From: Thermacetogenium sp. UBA5472
GTDB lineage: Bacteria > Bacillota > DSM-12270 > Thermacetogeniales > Thermacetogeniaceae
DNA length: 21,769 nt
Assembly: GCA_002426495.1 (NCBI GenBank)
Contig: DIQC01000080.1
Coordinates: 973 to 22,741, forward strand
Direction of reading: 5' to 3'
In this document: piece after piece, positions 1-7,254 of the stretch
Position numbering within the stretch: position 1 is the first letter of the stretch
Layout of the letters: each line of letters starts with the position of its first letter
Position numbers and translations under genes: made by a program
The notes under the pieces: generated by a model
The model's input: the letters and a program-made list of their open reading frames with translations, nothing else
What the model was told of the DNA's origin: nothing
Databases searched by the model: none

Positions 1-18
1 ATCCCACTCTCTCCGCCA
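1..18 (+). tRNA. 3' end of tRNA-Ser (partial, cut by window edge)
   Basis: The first 18 bases read as the 3' half of a T-stem, a 3' acceptor strand (positions 8-14), a G discriminator base at 15 and an encoded CCA at 16-18. A G at position 73 is typical of bacterial tRNA-Ser. In Bacillus a tRNA-Ser gene also sits just upstream of the SRP RNA and dnaX, which supports the identity. The anticodon lies outside the window. Confidence 0.6.
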
Positions 19-32
19 TATATATATGTCCA

Positions 33-109
33 GCGCCCATAGCTCAATTGGATAGAGCGACAGACTTCGGATCTGTAGGTTGGGGGTTCGATTCCCTTTG
101 GGCGCACCA
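33..109 (+). tRNA. tRNA-Arg, anticodon UCG
   Basis: A complete cloverleaf can be drawn. The acceptor stem GCGCCCA (33-39) pairs with TGGGCGC (99-105), followed by discriminator A106 and an encoded CCA (107-109). The anticodon stem ACAGA (60-64) pairs with TCTGT (72-76). The loop CTTCGGA places TCG at 67-69, which reads CGA and possibly CGG arginine codons. The T-arm has loop TTCGATT (87-93) on a five-pair stem that includes two G-U pairs. The more common CGN-reading tRNA-Arg has an ACG anticodon, so this is a separate isoacceptor. It lies between the partial tRNA-Ser and the SRP RNA. Confidence 0.93.
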
Positions 110-135
110 TTATTATCATTATGAAAATAAACTTT

Positions 136-404
136 GGTCGTGCTAGATGGGGAGGTAGCGGTTCCCTGTTACCCGCAGTCCGCTATAGCGGGGTCGAATT
201 CCTGTCCGAGGGTTAGCCTTGTGGGGCTGCCCGGTATAAGTGGTGAAGACGTTTGGGTCCCACGCAGCAGGATCCCACGAACCCCGTCAGGTCCGGAAGG
301 AAGCAGCGGTAAGTGGGTCATCCTGGGTGCCGCGGGAGTGCCTGAATCGAGCTAACTGTACCGGTAACGCCCGGAAGGTATAATTCGAAGTCAGGTGCAC
401 GGCC
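136..404 (+). ncRNA. ffs: Signal recognition particle RNA, long Bacillus type
   Basis: This is the RNA scaffold of the signal recognition particle, which with Ffh targets membrane and secreted proteins. The SRP S-domain hallmark GTCAGGTCCGGAAGGAAGCA begins at about 288. The ends close on each other: GGTCGTGC (136-143) pairs with GCACGGCC (397-404, one G-U). The 5' segment GCTAGATGGGGAGGTAGCGG and the later GAGCTAACTG and GTAACGC segments match the Alu-domain layout of the roughly 270-nt Bacillus scRNA. The length is about 269 nt. An open frame across it (134-355) is not coding. No clear terminator precedes dnaX; exact ends are approximate. Confidence 0.95.
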
Positions 405-457
405 TTTAATTTTAGTTGTTGGTCGTTGGTGGTGAGGGGGGCTTTAAGGTGGAACAG

Positions 458-2254
458 ATGGCTTTATATAGGGAATGGCGCCCGCAAAATTTCAGTCAGG
501 TCATTGGGCAGGAGCATGTCTGCCGCACTTTAAAAAATGCTGTGCAGGTGGAGCGGATCGCCCATGCCTATCTTTTCTGCGGCCCCAGAGGAACGGGGAA
601 AACTAGCACAGCCCGCATCCTGGCTAAAGCCCTCAACTGCCAATCCTTGGTGGGCGGTGAGCCCTGCGACAACTGTCCTTCCTGCCAGAGCATTACCAAA
701 GGGGTTTCTCTCAATGTCATCGAGATGGATGCCGCATCCCATCGGGGGATCGAGGAGATCCGTGATCTCAGGCAAAAGGTGGGTATGGCTCCCAGTGGGG
801 GGCGGTATAAGGTTTATATTATTGATGAGGTGCATATGCTGACTGGAGAGGCCTTTAATGCCCTTTTAAAGACACTGGAAGAACCCCCTGCTCATGCTGT
901 ATTCATCCTGGCTACAACTGAAGCCCACAAGGTTCCCTTGACAATCGTATCCAGGTGCCAGCGCTTTGACTTTCGGCGGCTCAACTGCTCTCTGATTAAA
1001 GATCACCTTGGTGAAGTGGCCAAGGCAAAGAACTGGTCTGTTGAGGATGAAGCCCTGGAACTGATCAGCCGCCAGGCAAGTGGTGCTTTGCGTGACGCCC
1101 TGGGACTGCTGGACCAGGCCGCAAGTTTTGCCGATGGACAGATAACCCGTCAGGACGTAGAACTGCTGACAGGCGCACTGGGGGATGAGGAATTAGAGAT
1201 GATCATAACTGCGGCTGCCCAAGGGGATGTGCCAGGGGTTCTTCAGCAACTGGAGACCATCTTTTCTCGAGGGGTTGATCCGCGGCAGCTGCTTTTGCAG
1301 CTGGCTGATCGCCTGCGTGAACTGATCTTTGGCAAGAATACAGATCAAAAGCAGCGTATGTTTTATGCCCGTTTGCTGCGGGGGATTGCCCTTGTAGAGG
1401 GGGAGATGAAGCACAGCTCCAGGCCAGATCTGCTCCTGGAACTGGCACTGCTGCGGCTGACAGGTGAGTCCGATGTTATGGAGCAAACAGAGGAAAACTT
1501 GCTCCATAACAGAACCAGAAGCAAAACCAGCAGCAAAACCAGTAGCAAGGCCGACCTTGGAGTCAGGGAACAGGCTGCAACCGCTCATCCCAGTCCACCT
1601 GTTATTAAACAGGGTGGAAAGCCTCAAGGGGCAGCGGCCGGCAGGCAGCGTCAGGTTCCTCAAAAAAATGCTGGCCAAGCTGAAGAAGGCCGGGTTCGAG
1701 CCGGTGGGCAGGAGTGGCAAGGGCTACCGGGGACAGCACAACAGAAAAAGGAAAAAGTTTTGCCCTCTCCGGAAAAGGTCGCAGCCGCCGGTCCAAAACC
1801 AGATCGTCCAGAACCAGTCGGTCCAGAACCAGATCTGAGAACAATTCATAATCATCTCATCAATAGTGCGGAAAAACAGCCTATTCTGTCCAGTGTTTTA
1901 CCTCAATGCAAAGTGGCGAAAAAGGGGAAAAGCATCCTGCTTCTGGCGCCCCCATTCTGTTATGATCTGATCATAAGGGAGGATAATCTTAATGCCATCA
2001 AAGAAAGCCTGCAGCAGTCCGGCTGTTCACTGCAACTGGAGGTGGGTTTAGATGAGGGAAAGGGTTCTCCTGCCGTAGAAAAAGAGCAGAGAGGGGCAGG
2101 CCCTGAGCAGGTGGCAGCCAAAATGTCCGGGAAAAATACCAAAAAAGTTGCTAAAGCAGATCAGAAACAGCAGGATCAGGATAATGAATTATTAAATATA
2201 GCATTAAGCCTTTTTAATGGTAAGGTTATTAAAAAAATGGAGGATGGTGAGTAA
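458..2254 (+). CDS. dnaX: DNA polymerase III subunit gamma/tau
   Basis: DnaX is the ATPase motor of the clamp loader, which puts the beta sliding clamp on primed DNA and ties it to the replicative helicase. The N-terminus (ALYREWRPQ) is the family signature. Walker A GPRGTGKTS is at residues 42-50, zinc-binding Cys are 61, 70, 73 and 76, Walker B DEVH is at 123-126, sensor 1 lies in LATTEAHKV near 151-159 and the SRC motif is at 165-167. After domain III a low-complexity linker (about residues 350-465) leads to a tau-type C-terminal domain. The protein is 598 aa. I chose ATG458, with AAGGTGG just upstream; GTG449, with the GTGAGGGGGG stretch, is a real alternative. A run of seven A at 1662-1668 might produce a gamma-like short form. 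The ybaB ribosome-binding site lies inside its 3' end. Confidence 0.97.
   Translation: MALYREWRPQNFSQVIGQEHVCRTLKNAVQVERIAHAYLFCGPRGTGKTSTARILAKALNCQSLVGGEPCDNCPSCQSITKGVSLNVIEMDAASHRGIEEIRDLRQKVGMAPSGGRYKVYIIDEVHMLTGEAFNALLKTLEEPPAHAVFILATTEAHKVPLTIVSRCQRFDFRRLNCSLIKDHLGEVAKAKNWSVEDEALELISRQASGALRDALGLLDQAASFADGQITRQDVELLTGALGDEELEMIITAAAQGDVPGVLQQLETIFSRGVDPRQLLLQLADRLRELIFGKNTDQKQRMFYARLLRGIALVEGEMKHSSRPDLLLELALLRLTGESDVMEQTEENLLHNRTRSKTSSKTSSKADLGVREQAATAHPSPPVIKQGGKPQGAAAGRQRQVPQKNAGQAEEGRVRAGGQEWQGLPGTAQQKKEKVLPSPEKVAAAGPKPDRPEPVGPEPDLRTIHNHLINSAEKQPILSSVLPQCKVAKKGKSILLLAPPFCYDLIIREDNLNAIKESLQQSGCSLQLEVGLDEGKGSPAVEKEQRGAGPEQVAAKMSGKNTKKVAKADQKQQDQDNELLNIALSLFNGKVIKKMEDGE
1517..1552 (+). 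repeat. Three 12-bp tandem repeats in the dnaX linker
   Basis: Units AGAAGCAAAACC, AGCAGCAAAACC and AGTAGCAAGGCC lie head to tail and in frame, encoding a Ser-Lys-Thr-Ser type repeat. They fall in the flexible linker of DnaX, where length variation is probably tolerated. Confidence 0.8.
1791..1835 (+). repeat. Three 15-bp tandem repeats in the dnaX linker
   Basis: Units GTCCAAAACCAGATC, GTCCAGAACCAGTCG and GTCCAGAACCAGATC lie directly adjacent and in frame. They encode a Pro-rich acidic stretch with the pattern (G/R)P(K/E)P(D/V). They are in the same disordered linker as the 12-bp repeats, just before the C-terminal domain. Confidence 0.85.
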
Positions 2255-2256
2255 TA

Positions 2257-2571
2257 ATGGGTTTTGGGAATATGCAGAAGATGATGAAGCAGGCACAGAA
2301 AATGCAAAAAGAGATGGCCAAGGTCCAGGAATCACTTGTTGATATTACTATGGAAGCAAGTGCCGGTGGTGGTGCGGTGAAGGTGGTGGCCAACTGTCAG
2401 CAGGAACTGGTGGAGATACACATTGATCCTGCGGCAGCTGATCCGGATGATCCCACACTGCTGGAGGATCTAGTTTTGACTGCTGTCAATGATGTCTTGA
2501 GGAATGCTCGGGAAAGAGCGGCACAGGAAATGGAGAAAGTGACCGGCGGGATGAAAATACCGGGGTTTTAG
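2257..2571 (+). CDS. ybaB: YbaB/EbfC family nucleoid-associated protein
   Basis: This is a small (104 aa) DNA-binding, nucleoid-associated protein of the YbaB/EbfC family, which forms tweezer-like dimers. The N-terminus (MGFGNMQKMMKQAQKMQ) is the typical Met- and Gln-rich helix, followed by the family core with VEIHIDP and a C-terminal MEKVTGGMKIPGF. Length matches the family. The start is ATG2257, three bases after the dnaX stop, and its GGAGG lies in the last dnaX codons, so the two are probably translationally coupled. The order dnaX-ybaB-recR is widely conserved, and the protein is often linked to recombination and repair by this context only. Confidence 0.95.
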   Translation: MGFGNMQKMMKQAQKMQKEMAKVQESLVDITMEASAGGGAVKVVANCQQELVEIHIDPAAADPDDPTLLEDLVLTAVNDVLRNARERAAQEMEKVTGGMKIPGF

Positions 2572-2627
2572 TAAAGGCCTTAGAAAAGACTTTTAGAAAT
2601 GGTTTTTAGAAAAGCAGGTGATAGATT

Positions 2628-3239
2628 TTGCAGCTTTATCCCAGTTCTTTGGCAGCACTTATTGAAGCCTTGAAAAAACTGCCGGGTATCGGTTCGAAAA
2701 CCGCTCAGCGGCTGGCCATTCATCTTCTGCATGCACCAAAAGGAGAGGCTGAAGGGCTGGCCAGGGCTATCTTAGAGACCAGGGAAAAGATATTTTTCTG
2801 CTCTGTCTGTGGCAACCTGACCGACAAAGACCCCTGTGAGCTGTGTCAGGACGAAAGGCGTGACCAGTTTTTGCTTTGTGTTGTGGAGTGGCCCCGGGAT
2901 ATTATCGCTTTCGAACGGACCAGGGAGTTTTCCGGGGTTTATCATGTTTTGCACGGGGCACTTTCCCCTATGGATGGGATTGGTCCTGATGACCTGAAGA
3001 TCAATGAGCTTCTCCAACGTGTCTCCAAAGACAAAGACTCGATTAAGGAAATGGAAGTCGTCATCGCTACTAATCCTAATGTAGAAGGGGAAGCGACAGC
3101 ACTTTACCTTGCTCAGTTGTTAAGGCCTCTAGTAGGCAAGGTCACCAGGATCGCCCATGGGCTTCCTGTGGGAGGTGATTTGGAGTTTGCGGATACCGCA
3201 ACACTGAGCAGATCCCTTTTAGAAAGACGGGAAATCTAA
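2628..3239 (+). CDS. recR: Recombination mediator protein RecR
   Basis: RecR acts with RecO (and RecF) to load RecA on SSB-coated single-stranded DNA in gap repair. The 203-aa protein has the family architecture. A helix-hairpin-helix (LPGIGSKTAQRLA, residues 18-30) comes first. A zinc finger with Cys 58, 61, 70 and 73 (CSVCGNLTDKDPCELC) follows, then a Toprim domain (about 81-175) and a C-terminal region with GEATALYLAQLL. The start is TTG2628, supported by AGGTGAT about eight bases upstream and by alignment to the usual MxxYPxSLxxLI beginning. It lies 56 bases after ybaB and is probably in the same operon. Confidence 0.97.
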   Translation: MQLYPSSLAALIEALKKLPGIGSKTAQRLAIHLLHAPKGEAEGLARAILETREKIFFCSVCGNLTDKDPCELCQDERRDQFLLCVVEWPRDIIAFERTREFSGVYHVLHGALSPMDGIGPDDLKINELLQRVSKDKDSIKEMEVVIATNPNVEGEATALYLAQLLRPLVGKVTRIAHGLPVGGDLEFADTATLSRSLLERREI

Positions 3240-3244
3240 TAATG

Positions 3245-3260
3245 GCCTGGTAACCCAGGC
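3245..3260 (+). terminator. Hairpin after recR, possible weak terminator
   Basis: GCCTGG (3245-3250) and CCAGGC (3255-3260) form a six-pair stem with a TAAC loop, six bases after the recR stop. The downstream tract (ATCTTTGG) is a poor U-run, so it may be only a partial terminator or a 3'-end stabiliser. Confidence 0.35.
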
Positions 3261-3366
3261 ATCTTTGGCATAAAAATGGAATAAAAAACCTCTCTATCGG
3301 CAAGTTTTTGATTTTGGTACATATAATAATAGAGAAATTTGAGCTTGCCAGGGGAGGTGTTCGAAA

Positions 3367-3618
3367 ATGAGCGACTGGCTTAACAACCCAAACCGTTCTC
3401 TTACTCAGGTGTTCCGCACTAGCAAGGATGAGGAACCGAACAAGTATAATGACGAATACCAGGCTCTAACAGATGCACACCATGAATGGCTGGCTGCACG
3501 CAGCTATTTTGAACAGGTCACAGAGCCTGATCTGGTCGACTTTGCCATTCTTTCTCTTCAAGCCGCAGAAAAACGTTACGAATATTTGTGGAAGAAGATG
3601 AAAGATAAGGATAGCTAA
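3367..3618 (+). CDS. yaaL: YaaL-like small protein (DUF2508)
   Basis: This 83-aa soluble protein is identified by its position directly before bofA and by the short helical YaaL/DUF2508 pattern (helical segments around HHEWLAARSYFEQV and AAEKRYEYLWKKMK, with PDLVDFAILSL between them). Its function is unknown in Bacillus as well. There is no signal peptide or membrane segment. The start ATG3367 has GGGGAGGTG about eight bases upstream. It is followed 15 bases later by bofA, so the two are co-transcribed. A TATAAT-like box lies at 3322-3327 without a convincing -35, so a promoter before this gene is possible but not shown. Confidence 0.8.
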   Translation: MSDWLNNPNRSLTQVFRTSKDEEPNKYNDEYQALTDAHHEWLAARSYFEQVTEPDLVDFAILSLQAAEKRYEYLWKKMKDKDS

Positions 3619-3633
3619 GGAGGAGGAGAATGG

Positions 3634-3885
3634 ATGGTCGGCACTATCTTAGGGGTGCTGTTTATTCTGTTGTTGTTGTTTTTTGTCGGACAGGCTTTCT
3701 GGAAGCCCCTTGGCCTATTCTTTAAAATAGGCTTGCGGATAATTCTGGGGGGTCTTTTTCTTTTTTTAGTTAATTTCATTCCGAATTTATTCCTCGGGGT
3801 CAATCTGATTAGCGCCTTGACAGTGGGGTTATTAGGCCTTCCCGGTTTCCTGCTGCTGATCGCTTTGAAGGCTGTGGCAGGCTGA
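3634..3885 (+). CDS. bofA: BofA-family inhibitor of pro-sigma-K processing
   Basis: In Bacillus BofA sits in the mother-cell membrane around the forespore and holds the protease SpoIVFB inactive with SpoIVFA, which delays sigma-K activation until a forespore signal arrives. The 83-aa product is very hydrophobic. It has an N-terminal membrane span (about residues 2-22), a second hydrophobic stretch (about 30-50) and the C-terminal family pattern N-x-I(S)ALTVGLLGLPGFLLLIALK. The start is ATG3634, with AAGGAGGAGGAG five bases upstream; ATG3630 is in another frame. Its presence indicates an endospore former. A sigma-A promoter for the next unit follows. Confidence 0.92.
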   Translation: MVGTILGVLFILLLLFFVGQAFWKPLGLFFKIGLRIILGGLFLFLVNFIPNLFLGVNLISALTVGLLGLPGFLLLIALKAVAG

Positions 3886-3908
3886 TAAAAAGAAGTTATC
3901 GGCTATTC

Positions 3909-3938
3909 TTGACCCTTATTCCATATTTGTTATATAAT
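3909..3938 (+). promoter_or_regulatory. Sigma-A-type promoter before the ATPase-kor block
   Basis: TTGACC at 3909-3914 and TATAAT at 3933-3938 are separated by 18 bases. The -10 is perfect and the -35 has five of six consensus bases. Transcription would start near 3945, leaving a leader of about 130 nt before ATG4078. This makes the ATPase and possibly the kor genes a vegetative unit separate from bofA. Confidence 0.7.
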
Positions 3939-4002
3939 CCTAGGGAAATGCTGTTGGTAGTGAATAGCCATAATTGAGTTATTTATCAGTAGTGCAGTGT
4001 AC

Positions 4003-4077
4003 ATGGTTAGAGATTTAGATCCGCAAAACAATGATCGAGTTTATGAAATAATAATTCGGATGAAGAAGATGGGGTAA
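4003..4077 (+). CDS. Possible 24-codon upstream ORF abutting the ATPase gene
   Basis: An ATG at 4003 opens a 24-codon frame (MVRDLDPQND...RMKKMG) that ends in TAA at 4075-4077. The ATPase ATG follows at 4078 in the same frame. The frame is open back to 3964, with GTG3997 as another start. No good ribosome-binding site precedes either start. The peptide is charged and looks helical, not like random translation. It could be a leader peptide that couples translation, or a former N-terminal extension of the ATPase cut off by a stop codon. I do not recognise it. Confidence 0.35.
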   Translation: MVRDLDPQNNDRVYEIIIRMKKMG

Positions 4078-4758
4078 ATGAAGCAGGAGCACTTTCTACA
4101 GCCTGTGCTGGAGGCGTATATCGGAGAATATGCCAGCGGAAAAAGTGAAAATGCAGTCAACCGGGCAGTACAGCTTGCTGGCCTGGGCAGGAAGGTTACC
4201 CTTGTCGATCTTGACCTTGTGGAGCCATGCTATACTTTAAGGCCTTTGAAGAAGACACTGGAGCCAAAAGGGGTTTCTGTTCTGGCCTGGGATACAGATG
4301 AGCTGATCGGGCTGGGGGAAACGGGAAATATTCTCAAACCTGAGGTGCGCTTCTGTCTGCGCCACCCCGGTGATGTGATCCTTGATATCGGCTATGGGAC
4401 TTTCGGGGCTCAGGTACTCAACCTGGTAGAGGGGGCAGCTGAGGAGCCGGACCTGAAAGTCTATGCTGTGATCAATATCGCTCGGCCGATGACCTCCAGT
4501 GTTTCCGCTATCGTTGAACATGTGCGCTTACTCAATAAAGTCGATGGTCTGATCAATAACTCCCATTTAGGGGGGGAAACAGATCTGGACTTTGTGCGGG
4601 GGGGTGCCCAAATAGTCACTGAGGCCGCAGCTGTTCTGGGACTGCCTGTTGTGGCTACTGCGGTTATGGAGCAGTTGGCTGCCGGGGTCGGAGAGACTGA
4701 TTGGTATGGGCATCCGGTGTGGGTGCTGCATCGGTATTTACCGGAAGCCTTTTGGTAA
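4078..4758 (+). CDS. P-loop ATPase of the MinD/CbiA (SIMIBI) class
   Basis: This 226-aa ATPase is of the kind found beside 2-oxoacid:ferredoxin oxidoreductase genes in clostridia. The Walker A loop GEYASGKS is at residues 16-23. It is not the KGGxGKT deviant form of MinD. A second acidic motif LVDLDLVEP (42-50) follows, then VILDIGYGTFG (near 100-110) in the switch II position, and a nucleotide-base type segment GLINNSHLG. There are no membrane segments. The first in-frame start after a stop is ATG4078, with only a weak GGGG upstream. The kor operon starts 68 bases downstream. A role in maturation or control of the oxidoreductase is inference from position; the substrate is unknown. Confidence 0.75.
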   Translation: MKQEHFLQPVLEAYIGEYASGKSENAVNRAVQLAGLGRKVTLVDLDLVEPCYTLRPLKKTLEPKGVSVLAWDTDELIGLGETGNILKPEVRFCLRHPGDVILDIGYGTFGAQVLNLVEGAAEEPDLKVYAVINIARPMTSSVSAIVEHVRLLNKVDGLINNSHLGGETDLDFVRGGAQIVTEAAAVLGLPVVATAVMEQLAAGVGETDWYGHPVWVLHRYLPEAFW

Positions 4759-4826
4759 TGGTAATACTGTCAGTTTGTTATTAAGTTGTAAGTTATCAAT
4801 TAGCCAAACACAGGGGGTGTTAAATA

Positions 4827-5924
4827 GTGGGGGAAAAACCGATTAAAGGAGAGCAAAAGGCCTTTATGACCGGCAATGAAGCTGTCGCCTGGGCTGCTCT
4901 CGCCGCTGATGCTGAGATAATGTACGGCTATCCCATTACTCCACAGAATGAGGTCATGCAGTATTGGACACGGCTGGCTCCCAAGTACGACAAAAGGTTT
5001 CTGCAGACAGAGGACGAGCTTTCCGCCGGATTTACCACTGTGGGCGGGGTGCTTGCCGGACGGCGGGCCTTTACTGCGACTGCTGGGCCGGGCAATGTGT
5101 TGATGCAAGAACCCATGTCTATGGCTGAAGCAATGCGTATCCCTACAGTTGTGGTGATCCAGCAGCGGGGTGGGCCTTCCACAGCCACAGTTATCTATTC
5201 ACAGCAGGAAGTAACCCTGACCTGTTTCGGGGGCAATGGGGAGGGTTTGCGCATAGTGTATTCTACATCATCCCATCAGGAACTTTTTGACTATACAATT
5301 AAAGCTTTCAATACTGCCTGGAAGTATCGCTTTCCAACATTCGTTTTAGCTGACGGCTATCAGGCCAAAATGCGGGAGTCTCTGGTGCTCTATGATCCAC
5401 AAGCAAAGGGCATAGAAATGGTTCCTACAGAATCCTTCGTAGGAAAACCGGGCACACCAGGTGAAGACCGCCCGCCTGCTCACCTTCGCAACACTTACAA
5501 TACCGAAGAAGAGCTGTTCGATGTGCTGAGCAAGAATATCAGAGAGTTTGAAGAAAATGCCCCAGAGATCACCGAGTATGAGGAATTCAACACCGATGAT
5601 GCAGATCTGCTGCTCATCGCTCATGGGATCGTCTTTCGCTCTGCGGCTATGGCTGCCAGAGAACTGGCAGGTGAAGGGCAGAAAGTGGGCTATTTCCGCC
5701 CGATCACATTGCGTCCCTTCCCTCAGGAAGAGTTGCGGCAGGCTGCGGCAAAAGCAAAGCAGGTTATGGTTGTGGAGTCTGCCTATGGTCAACTGCTGAA
5801 ACTTGTCAAGGAAAATCTCTACGGTATGGAAGTGCCCATCAAGACACACCTGCGCCCTGGTGTGGGGATCACCCCGGAAGAGATTGTGGCAGATACAAAA
5901 AAAATACTAGGGGAGGGGGAATAA
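4827..5924 (+). CDS. korA: 2-oxoacid:ferredoxin oxidoreductase, alpha subunit (KorA/VorB type)
   Basis: This is the alpha subunit of a CoA-dependent 2-oxoacid:ferredoxin oxidoreductase, which decarboxylates a 2-oxoacid to an acyl-CoA and reduces ferredoxin. The 365-aa protein begins with the pyrimidine-binding domain (FMTGNEAVAWAAL), then MYGYPITPQNE (32-42), which is the family motif, and the TEDELSAGF and TATAGPGNVLM segments. A C-terminal domain II follows (from about residue 260). Length matches the VorB/KorA alpha chain, not the larger gamma-alpha fusion. The start is GTG4827, with AGGGGGTG upstream. Whether the substrate is 2-oxoglutarate or a branched 2-oxoacid cannot be told here. It is first of four closely packed genes. 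Confidence 0.92.
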   Translation: MGEKPIKGEQKAFMTGNEAVAWAALAADAEIMYGYPITPQNEVMQYWTRLAPKYDKRFLQTEDELSAGFTTVGGVLAGRRAFTATAGPGNVLMQEPMSMAEAMRIPTVVVIQQRGGPSTATVIYSQQEVTLTCFGGNGEGLRIVYSTSSHQELFDYTIKAFNTAWKYRFPTFVLADGYQAKMRESLVLYDPQAKGIEMVPTESFVGKPGTPGEDRPPAHLRNTYNTEEELFDVLSKNIREFEENAPEITEYEEFNTDDADLLLIAHGIVFRSAAMAARELAGEGQKVGYFRPITLRPFPQEELRQAAAKAKQVMVVESAYGQLLKLVKENLYGMEVPIKTHLRPGVGITPEEIVADTKKILGEGE

Positions 5925-5927
5925 GTG

Positions 5928-6677
5928 ATGGAAGTGCTGCCGAAAATACCAAAAAGTTGGAATTTAGAGAGCAAACCCCATAAGTTTTGTCCGGGCTGTG
6001 GGCACGGCCTGGTCCTCAAGGCCCTGGGCCAAGTGATCGATGAACTGGGGATCCAGGACAGGGTTGTTTTTGGCTGTGACATTGGCTGCTCCCTTCTTGC
6101 CTGGGATTTTTTCAATGTGGACTCAGTTCAGACACACCATGGGAGAACCACTCCGGTGATGGTGGGAATTAAAAGGGCGAATCCCGAGCTGATCGTTGTG
6201 GCCTATATGGGGGATGGAGGGGGTTATGCCATCGGTTCCCAGCATCTGGTCAATGCTGCCACCAGAGATGATAAAATTACAGTGCTGCTAGTGAACAATA
6301 CCATCTATGCCATGACCGGCGGACAGATGGCCCCGACGACTATGCCCGGCCAGAAGACGGAAACCACCCCCTATGGCAGAGATGTGGGTGTGGCCGGCTA
6401 CCCCATGATGGGGCCTGAGATGGTTTCAGCCATTACCCAGGAGGGTGCCTATGTAGCCCGGGGGAGTGTGGCCAGATTCCGTAAGCTCAAACAATACATC
6501 AAGAATGCTTTACAAAATCAGATGGATGAGAGAGGTTTCTCCTTTGTCGAGGCCCTCTCCACCTGCCCTACCAACTGGCGCACAAACGCCGAAAAAACCT
6601 GGGCCTTTCTGGAGGAGCAGATGACTGACCAGTATCCTCCCGGTGAATTTAAAACACCCCAGGGTAAGGAGGGATAG
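5928..6677 (+). CDS. korB: 2-oxoacid:ferredoxin oxidoreductase, beta subunit (TPP-binding)
   Basis: The beta subunit binds thiamine diphosphate and an iron-sulfur cluster. CPGCGHG lies at residues 21-27 (Cys 21 and 24), Cys 50/54 are in FGCDIGC, and Cys 213 in STCPTNW matches the fourth cluster ligand position of related enzymes. The thiamine-diphosphate/magnesium motif runs from GDGG (95-98) to NN (123-124), followed by TIYAMTGGQ. The protein is 249 aa. I used ATG5928, which has GGGGAGGGGG eight bases upstream; GTG5925 directly after the korA stop is the alternative. The tight spacing to korA and korC (2 bases) indicates an operon with equal amounts of each subunit. Confidence 0.94.
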   Translation: MEVLPKIPKSWNLESKPHKFCPGCGHGLVLKALGQVIDELGIQDRVVFGCDIGCSLLAWDFFNVDSVQTHHGRTTPVMVGIKRANPELIVVAYMGDGGGYAIGSQHLVNAATRDDKITVLLVNNTIYAMTGGQMAPTTMPGQKTETTPYGRDVGVAGYPMMGPEMVSAITQEGAYVARGSVARFRKLKQYIKNALQNQMDERGFSFVEALSTCPTNWRTNAEKTWAFLEEQMTDQYPPGEFKTPQGKEG

Positions 6678-6679
6678 GA

Positions 6680-7252
6680 ATGGGCAAAGCTGTTAAGATC
6701 GCCCTGGCAGGTGAAGGCGGCCAGGGGGTGCAGTCTGTGGCCATGATTCTGACTGATGCTGCAGCTATGGAAGGAAAAGAGATCCTCTATATCCCCAATT
6801 TTGGGGTGGAACAGAGGGGTGGAGTTTCTATAGCCTTTGTGCAGATCGGAGATGAAAAGATCGGAGCACCTAAGTTTAAAACAGGTGATATCGTTGTCGC
6901 TTTAAGTGACCGTGCGGTGCGTCGGGTGGGTATGTATGTGGGACCAGAGACAGTATTTATCTATGACGCAGGGATCAAGGGTGTAGAAGACGACATCCCC
7001 CAAGATGCCCAGCGAATCCTAGCCATTCCCGCTCTGGAAACAGCCAATCAAGAGCTGCATCCGCGGGTTTTCAACGTATTGATCATGGGAGCGGTCATCG
7101 GCGCCACCCATGTGGTGGCCTTAGAGAAGGCGAAAGAGGCCATCGAGAAAAAGCTTGGCTATAAATTCGAACAAAACCCCGAGCTCAGGGAGATGAACTT
7201 TAAAGCCCTGGAGAGGGGCTATGAAATGGTTACCGGAACGGGGGTGGCCTGA
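6680..7252 (+). CDS. korC: 2-oxoacid:ferredoxin oxidoreductase, gamma subunit
   Basis: This 190-aa protein is the gamma domain (POR/KOR catalytic domain family), which contributes to CoA binding and subunit contacts. The glycine-rich motif GEGGQGV is at residues 11-17, followed by ILYIPNFGVEQRGG, the usual E(x)RGG signature. ATG6680 has a strong AAGGAGGGATAGGA upstream, overlapping the korB stop. It carries no cysteine cluster of its own, as expected, because the clusters are in KorB and KorD. Two bases separate it from korD. Confidence 0.94.
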   Translation: MGKAVKIALAGEGGQGVQSVAMILTDAAAMEGKEILYIPNFGVEQRGGVSIAFVQIGDEKIGAPKFKTGDIVVALSDRAVRRVGMYVGPETVFIYDAGIKGVEDDIPQDAQRILAIPALETANQELHPRVFNVLIMGAVIGATHVVALEKAKEAIEKKLGYKFEQNPELREMNFKALERGYEMVTGTGVA

Positions 7253-7254
7253 AT

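Noticed and set aside
134..355. Open reading frame of 73 codons after the tRNA genes
   Set aside because: It lies inside the SRP RNA, whose conserved motif and closing helix explain the sequence.
1193..1720. Long minus-strand open frame opposite dnaX
   Set aside because: It is a shadow of dnaX with no ribosome-binding site or recognisable family. The same applies to the minus-strand frames opposite korA (5346-5849), yaaO (8915-9373), ricT (11985-12572) and rsmA (19127-19669).
1464..1838. Plus-strand frame of 124 codons within dnaX
   Set aside because: Its basic, repetitive product reflects the tandem repeats of the linker read in another frame; no start signal.
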